From: Sulfurospirillum sp001602955
GTDB taxonomy: Bacteria > Campylobacterota > Campylobacteria > Campylobacterales > Sulfurospirillaceae
Length of the DNA: 64,000 nt
Reading direction: 5' to 3'
Assembly: GCA_001602955.1 (NCBI GenBank)
Contig: LVAC01000018.1
Span: 20,918-84,917, forward strand
The position numbers and the translations under genes are program-made. Below the pieces are notes generated by a model that ran no database searches, was not told the origin of the DNA, and was given only the letters and a program-made list of their open reading frames with translations. Below, in pieces: positions 60,212 through 64,000 of this stretch (positions are counted from its first letter, which is position 1; every line of letters starts with the position of its first letter).

Positions 60212-61480
60212 TTACATGTAAATGATTTTGCCGCTATTTTCAGCGGGTAAAATATTCTCTTTTGCCACACACTCACCGATGATTAAGACCGCCGGTGTGG
60301 CACATAACGCCGCCATTTTAGCCAAATTTCCCACAGTTCCTACTATCGTCATCTGATCAGGTAGGTCGATTTTTGAGACAAATGCCGCAGGAAGTGTCGG
60401 GTTGATGCCCTCTTTTTTGATCGCGTCTTCGATTTTGCCTGCAAAACTGTGTGCCATCAAAACGATGATCGTGTGCAAGGGCTGTTTTAAAATGCCGACC
60501 CAATCGTCGTTAAACAGTGTTTCTCGAAGATGCGCTGAGACGATGGTGACGCCTTTGGAGATGTCGCGAATGGTCGGCACGATGCCTGAGATCGTACACG
60601 AGCGAAACGCGGAACTCACCCCATTGATGACTTCAAACGCGATGCCATGCTGAGCCAACACCTGTTTCTCTTCGCCCAAGCGCCCAAACAGAAGCGCTTC
60701 GCCCCCTTTAAGACGTCCGACGACGAGTCCTTGCTTGGCGTATTCGACCAAAAGCGCGTTGATCTCGTCTTGGCTTTTGGAGTGAAAGCCTTTCTTTTTA
60801 CTCACGTCAACCACTTTACATGTAAGGGGAATGAGAGCGCGAATCTCCTCAGAGACCAGCGCATCCACAAGGGCGACATCAAGCAGTTCAAACGCGTTTA
60901 AAGCGTCAAACGTGAGGTTCCCTACGTAGCCCGTGCCACAGCTGATGAGAAAGACTTTCCCCACACCCGCTTTGGCAATGTCTCGCAACTTTTCCAGATC
61001 GCGCTCTGGCTTTTTACGCTCGTTTTTCAAACGTTCGATCAACGAGGTGAGATCACGCGGTAAAATCTTCTCGATCTTGTCACGAATCATTTGCGCGAGT
61101 GTGGGCGAACTGCCGCCACTGCTGACGGCTACTTGAAGCTCACCTCGACGTGTCAGTGCGCTAAAGTAAAAATCGCACAGTTCGGGCACATCCACGACAT
61201 TGAGCCAAAAACGCAGACGAGGTTTCAATGCCACGAGGCGGTTGGTGACCGCTTCATTGCCGCTCGCGTCGATAATCACCTCAAACCCTTCAGCATCAGC
61301 ATCTTCAAACGCTTTACATGTAAAGGTTTTGGACGCAAAATAGTCATCCAAAACCTCACGTGCTACAATCTCATAGGCAAAATCAAGGCTATCGAGCACG
61401 CGCGCTTTCTGGGCGGCGACTTTGCCAGCACCGATAAGAAGCGTTTTTTTGGGCGTCAGCGCGATGCCTAAGGTACTCAT
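60212..61480 (-). CDS. CysG-like siroheme synthase (SirC + uroporphyrinogen methyltransferase)
   Basis: 422 residues. N-terminal precorrin-2 dehydrogenase/ferrochelatase domain (KTLLIGAGKVAAQKARVLDS, ISSGGSSPTLAQM-like SSGGSSPTLAQMIRDKIE). The C-terminal methyltransferase domain (FLISCGTGYVGNLTFDALNA, GRLKGGEALLFGRLGEEKQVL) deviates from the usual GAGPGD and LKGGDP motifs, so the activity should be checked. It makes siroheme for the sulfite reductase upstream, which its start overlaps as ATGA. The palindrome TTTACATGTAAA supplies the last codons and stop. Confidence 0.85.
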   Translation of the reverse strand: MSTLGIALTPKKTLLIGAGKVAAQKARVLDSLDFAYEIVAREVLDDYFASKTFTCKAFEDADAEGFEVIIDASGNEAVTNRLVALKPRLRFWLNVVDVPELCDFYFSALTRRGELQVAVSSGGSSPTLAQMIRDKIEKILPRDLTSLIERLKNERKKPERDLEKLRDIAKAGVGKVFLISCGTGYVGNLTFDALNAFELLDVALVDALVSEEIRALIPLTCKVVDVSKKKGFHSKSQDEINALLVEYAKQGLVVGRLKGGEALLFGRLGEEKQVLAQHGIAFEVINGVSSAFRSCTISGIVPTIRDISKGVTIVSAHLRETLFNDDWVGILKQPLHTIIVLMAHSFAGKIEDAIKKEGINPTLPAAFVSKIDLPDQMTIVGTVGNLAKMAALCATPAVLIIGECVAKENILPAENSGKIIYM

Positions 61481-63756
61481 TTTTTCACGATCCTAACGCG
61501 CCAGCCGTTACCCTCTTTGGTGGTGGCTTCGACTTTGTGACCTTCTCCTGCGACGGATTTGGGTACGTTGTCGATCGGTGCGCCATCATCGAGTAAAATT
61601 TCCAAGACTTCGCCGCTTCCGATTTTGGAGAGTTCCATCTTGGTTTTCACAAAGTTCATTGGACACGCCACGCCGCTCAGGTCTTTAAAATGCACCGCTT
61701 TTTCCTCTTTCACTTCGGCGGCTGCAAGCTCTTTTTCTTTCGCAAATTTAAGTGTGTGATCCATGCTCGCATAAAGCTTCATCACCTCTTCAGCAAGCTC
61801 TATCGACTTCTCATCAGCGTCACCCTCCAACATCGTCCCAAAGTAGGCATTCAAAAGCGTGGTGTCGATAAAATGCGTTTTAAAGGCTTTAAGCACCCCC
61901 GCTTTATCCCTAGCATCTTCCCCACGTGTCACTAAAAGCATACGAGCGCTTAAGAGACGAATCAGCTCGTAGTCTTTCTCCTCTTTTTCAAGCGCCTCTT
62001 TAAGGGCTTTTTTATCGGCTTCGATGAGGTCGTACATACCTGCGCTACACTCACCCACGCCTCTGCCTTTCAGTGAGAAAAGCTCAACGGCATTGTAGTC
62101 GAAGTACGGATTTTTATCGTCTTTGAATGAGGGAATTTCCACGTATTTTTTAGAAATATCTTCCACGATTTTCAGTCCGCCATCGTCAATCCAGTCAGCA
62201 AAACTCTCGTAAGCCTTTACATGGTTAAGCCATGTGTCTAACACTTCTTCGACGAATGCAGGTAAATGAAACGCCGCGACATCGCCCGCTTTTTGCGCAA
62301 ATACTGTGCCCTCGCCACTTGTGCGCGTTCCCGCAACGACGTTGTAGGCAGGGTAGGAGTAGCCCTCGTTGCGTTGCACTTTGCCAAAAAAGCCAAGATC
62401 GCCGATGAGGTGTTTGCCACAACTGTTTGGGCAGCCTGAGAGGTGGATCTTAAAGCCTTGCAATGCGTCGTAGTCGCGCTCGTCAAAGAGTTTTTCGAGA
62501 CGTTTTTGAATCGCCTCCACTGCACCGCGAGGACGCGCAATGCCAAGCTGACACGTCGCCGCACCCGTACACGCCACCATATCGCCAAAAAAAGTCGGTT
62601 TGGAGACGTCTTTGGAAAACTCTTGAAGAATGTCGTGTAACGTGATCATCTGTGAAGCAGTCAGGTTACGGATATAGAGGTTTTGATCGCCGGTAAAACG
62701 AAGCACATCTTCGCCAAAAGGAAGAAGCGCATTGGCAAGGGCGCGCGCATGTTTAAAGTGAATATCGCCCAAGTAAACAGGTACTTTGCATCCGTACAGT
62801 CCCGCTTGTTTTTGGGCGTACACATAGCGGTTCCACCATTTTGAGATAGAGGCAGGCACGTTAAAAGGCTCACTTTCCGTGTTGCCAATGGTTCGCTCAA
62901 TCTCTACAATCGGCAATTCCCAGTCACCTTTGGCTTTTATCGCTTCGATCTCAGCGTTAACGAGCCTTCTAAACTCGTCCATGCCAAGCTCTTCGATCAA
63001 GAAGCGAAGGCGTGCGGCGTGTTTGTTTTTGCGATTACCGTTTTGGTCAAACACCTGTTTGATCGCTTGAGAGTATAAAAAGACTTCGGTGTCGGGTACA
63101 AAATCAAGAAATTTACTTCCCACACGCGACTTCGCACCCATGCCGCCTGCGACAAAAAGTTTAAAGCCCTTCACACCGTTTTCGATCTTGGCGATAAATC
63201 CCACATCGTGAATCGTCGCGTATCCGCGATCGGCTTCGGAGCCGCTAAAGGTGATTTTGAATTTGCGTGGCAATGCAAATGAATCTTTTTGCTCCAACAT
63301 TTTGGTCGTCAAAGCAAGCGCGTAAGGGGAGACGTCAAAGACTTCATCGGGGGCAGTGCCTGCTAGAGGGTCTGCTGTGATATTGCGCACGGTATTGCCG
63401 CCGCCGCCTCGACCACTCAAACCAATGCTGTGCAAGGTTGTAATGATGTCGATGATGTCTTCGATCTTGACGTAGTGAAGCTGTGCGCCACCGCGTGTGG
63501 TGATGTGAATCGCTTCGTGTGCGTATTTTTCCGCCAAATCAGCTAAGGTCAAAAGTTGTGTGGGGGTCAAAATACCGCCAGCGAGTTTGATGCGTACCAT
63601 AAAGGTGTTGGCTTCTCGTTGCTCGTACACGCCAAAAGGCACACGCATTGTTTTAAAGGTCAGCTCGTCGAGTGTGCCTGCTAAAAAATCGGCATGGTTT
63701 TTTTTGAAAATTTCCAAGTCATCGTAGACAAGTTGGGGGATAATGTATTTGCTCAT
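61477..63756 (-). CDS. Siroheme nitrite/sulfite reductase with C-terminal TusA-like domain
   Basis: 759 residues. Ferredoxin-dependent sulfite/nitrite reductase domains in tandem (LTFKTMRVPFGVYEQREANT; SGRGGGGNTVRNITADPLAG). The siroheme/4Fe-4S cluster motifs are CTGAATC (CX5C, about 394-400) and GCPNSCG (CX3C, about 442). After an unassigned middle (GECSAGMYDL, residues about 580-680) comes a TusA/SirA-like domain (LSGVACPMNFVKTKMELS, residues about 690-759). It probably reduces sulfite to sulfide, and the fused sulfur-carrier domain may take the product. Siroheme comes from the CysG-like gene downstream. Confidence 0.88.
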   Translation of the reverse strand: MSKYIIPQLVYDDLEIFKKNHADFLAGTLDELTFKTMRVPFGVYEQREANTFMVRIKLAGGILTPTQLLTLADLAEKYAHEAIHITTRGGAQLHYVKIEDIIDIITTLHSIGLSGRGGGGNTVRNITADPLAGTAPDEVFDVSPYALALTTKMLEQKDSFALPRKFKITFSGSEADRGYATIHDVGFIAKIENGVKGFKLFVAGGMGAKSRVGSKFLDFVPDTEVFLYSQAIKQVFDQNGNRKNKHAARLRFLIEELGMDEFRRLVNAEIEAIKAKGDWELPIVEIERTIGNTESEPFNVPASISKWWNRYVYAQKQAGLYGCKVPVYLGDIHFKHARALANALLPFGEDVLRFTGDQNLYIRNLTASQMITLHDILQEFSKDVSKPTFFGDMVACTGAATCQLGIARPRGAVEAIQKRLEKLFDERDYDALQGFKIHLSGCPNSCGKHLIGDLGFFGKVQRNEGYSYPAYNVVAGTRTSGEGTVFAQKAGDVAAFHLPAFVEEVLDTWLNHVKAYESFADWIDDGGLKIVEDISKKYVEIPSFKDDKNPYFDYNAVELFSLKGRGVGECSAGMYDLIEADKKALKEALEKEEKDYELIRLLSARMLLVTRGEDARDKAGVLKAFKTHFIDTTLLNAYFGTMLEGDADEKSIELAEEVMKLYASMDHTLKFAKEKELAAAEVKEEKAVHFKDLSGVACPMNFVKTKMELSKIGSGEVLEILLDDGAPIDNVPKSVAGEGHKVEATTKEGNGWRVRIVKK

Positions 63757-63825
63757 AATCGTAACTCCTTATCGTTACATGTAAACGTTTTAATGAAGAA
63801 GTCGCGTAGAAAAAATCCGAATAAA

Positions 63826-63890
63826 ACACTTTGAGCCGATGGGACGAATAAGCGGAGCGTTTCGGGGTTCCCATCGTGTCTCAACCGTGT
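63826..63890 (+). promoter_or_regulatory. Conserved hairpin element, copy 2 (inverted)
   Basis: Inverted copy of the 60115-60179 element, perfect pairing GATGGGA/TCCCATC and TTGAG/CTCAA. It lies in the gap upstream of the sulfite reductase. Both copies are followed on the inner side by a TCGCGTAGAAA block and a TTACATGTAAA palindrome, so the CysG-sulfite reductase pair is flanked by inverted repeats of roughly 105 bp. Confidence 0.7.
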
Positions 63891-63943
63891 TGCAAGAGGA
63901 TTTATTTTGAAGCTGGCTTCTTCATAACTCTAAATAATGTTAC

Positions 63944-64000
63944 TCAACTTTCGCACATAAAACCAAGCTCTTTTTTGGTGTAAGCACCGATAACAGCGAC
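63944..64000 (-). CDS. 3' end of an unidentified gene
   Basis: The final 57 bases on the minus strand read VAVIGAYTKKELGFMCES followed by TGA. The frame is open to the window edge. It is the likely upstream neighbour of the sulfite reductase. Too short to identify; the reading could be chance. Confidence 0.3.
   Translation of the reverse strand, partial: VAVIGAYTKKELGFMCES

Noticed and set aside
1..64000. CRISPR arrays, rRNA genes, IS elements or prophage
   Set aside because: No repeat-spacer pattern, rRNA sequence, transposase or phage structural gene was seen in the window.

Overview
The window reads as chromosomal DNA of a Campylobacterota (epsilonproteobacterial) organism, most like Sulfurospirillum. 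This is inferred from family content and remembered gene order, not from a database search. Evidence includes the futalosine menaquinone genes (mqnA, mqnD), a complete pseudaminic-acid (pse) flagellin-glycosylation pathway with a Maf transferase, a FlaC-like secreted flagellin, a short BioB, and two blocks whose order I recall from Campylobacter jejuni: murB/fliQ near recA-eno-FtsB-like-AMIN, and dcd-accB-accC-SurA-like-gltX-malic enzyme-upp. Coding density is high, with many ATGA or TAATG overlaps.

Layout. 0-4.6 kb: alanine/sodium symporter (cut at the left edge), metallophosphoesterase, lipoprotein, methyltransferase, a 92-93 bp tandem repeat array and an FmdE-like protein. 4.6-19.8 kb: a Cache-PAS-GGDEF-EAL c-di-GMP protein, an M15 peptidase, tsaD, a small kinase, murB, fliQ, mqnD, recA-eno-FtsB-like-AMIN, gltA, bioB, topA. 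19.8-36.1 kb: a motility island. A large flagellin with a sigma-28 promoter is followed on the opposite strand by Maf, two methyltransferases, an acyltransferase-like gene, an aminotransferase, an oxidoreductase, a GT-B-like protein and pseI-H-G-F-C-B, closed by flaC. 36-42 kb: methyltransferase, hydrolase, rRNA methyltransferase, a low-GC type II restriction-modification cassette, a small membrane protein and an acetyltransferase. 42-51 kb: dcd, accBC, SurA-like, gltX, malic enzyme, upp, gdhA, mqnA. 51-57 kb: TerC plus an MreB paralogue, an arsenic module (ArsR-type operator, ArsC-thioredoxin fusion, permease, rhodanese), a GGDEF protein and a C_GCAxxG protein. 57-64 kb: mnmA, tRNA-Thr, short repeats, a MetY-like enzyme, a CysG-like siroheme synthase and a sulfite reductase fused to a TusA-like domain; the last two lie between inverted copies of a 65 bp hairpin element.

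How it fits together. The pse genes make CMP-pseudaminic acid, Maf probably transfers it to the adjacent flagellin, and the extra genes between them probably add or vary decorations. CysG makes siroheme for the neighbouring sulfite reductase, and the sulfide can feed MetY. The arsenic genes reduce arsenate with a built-in thioredoxin and export product through a permease. A window-wide oddity is the 12-bp palindrome TTTACATGTAAA: 11 exact copies plus several one-mismatch copies, inside genes and at gene ends.
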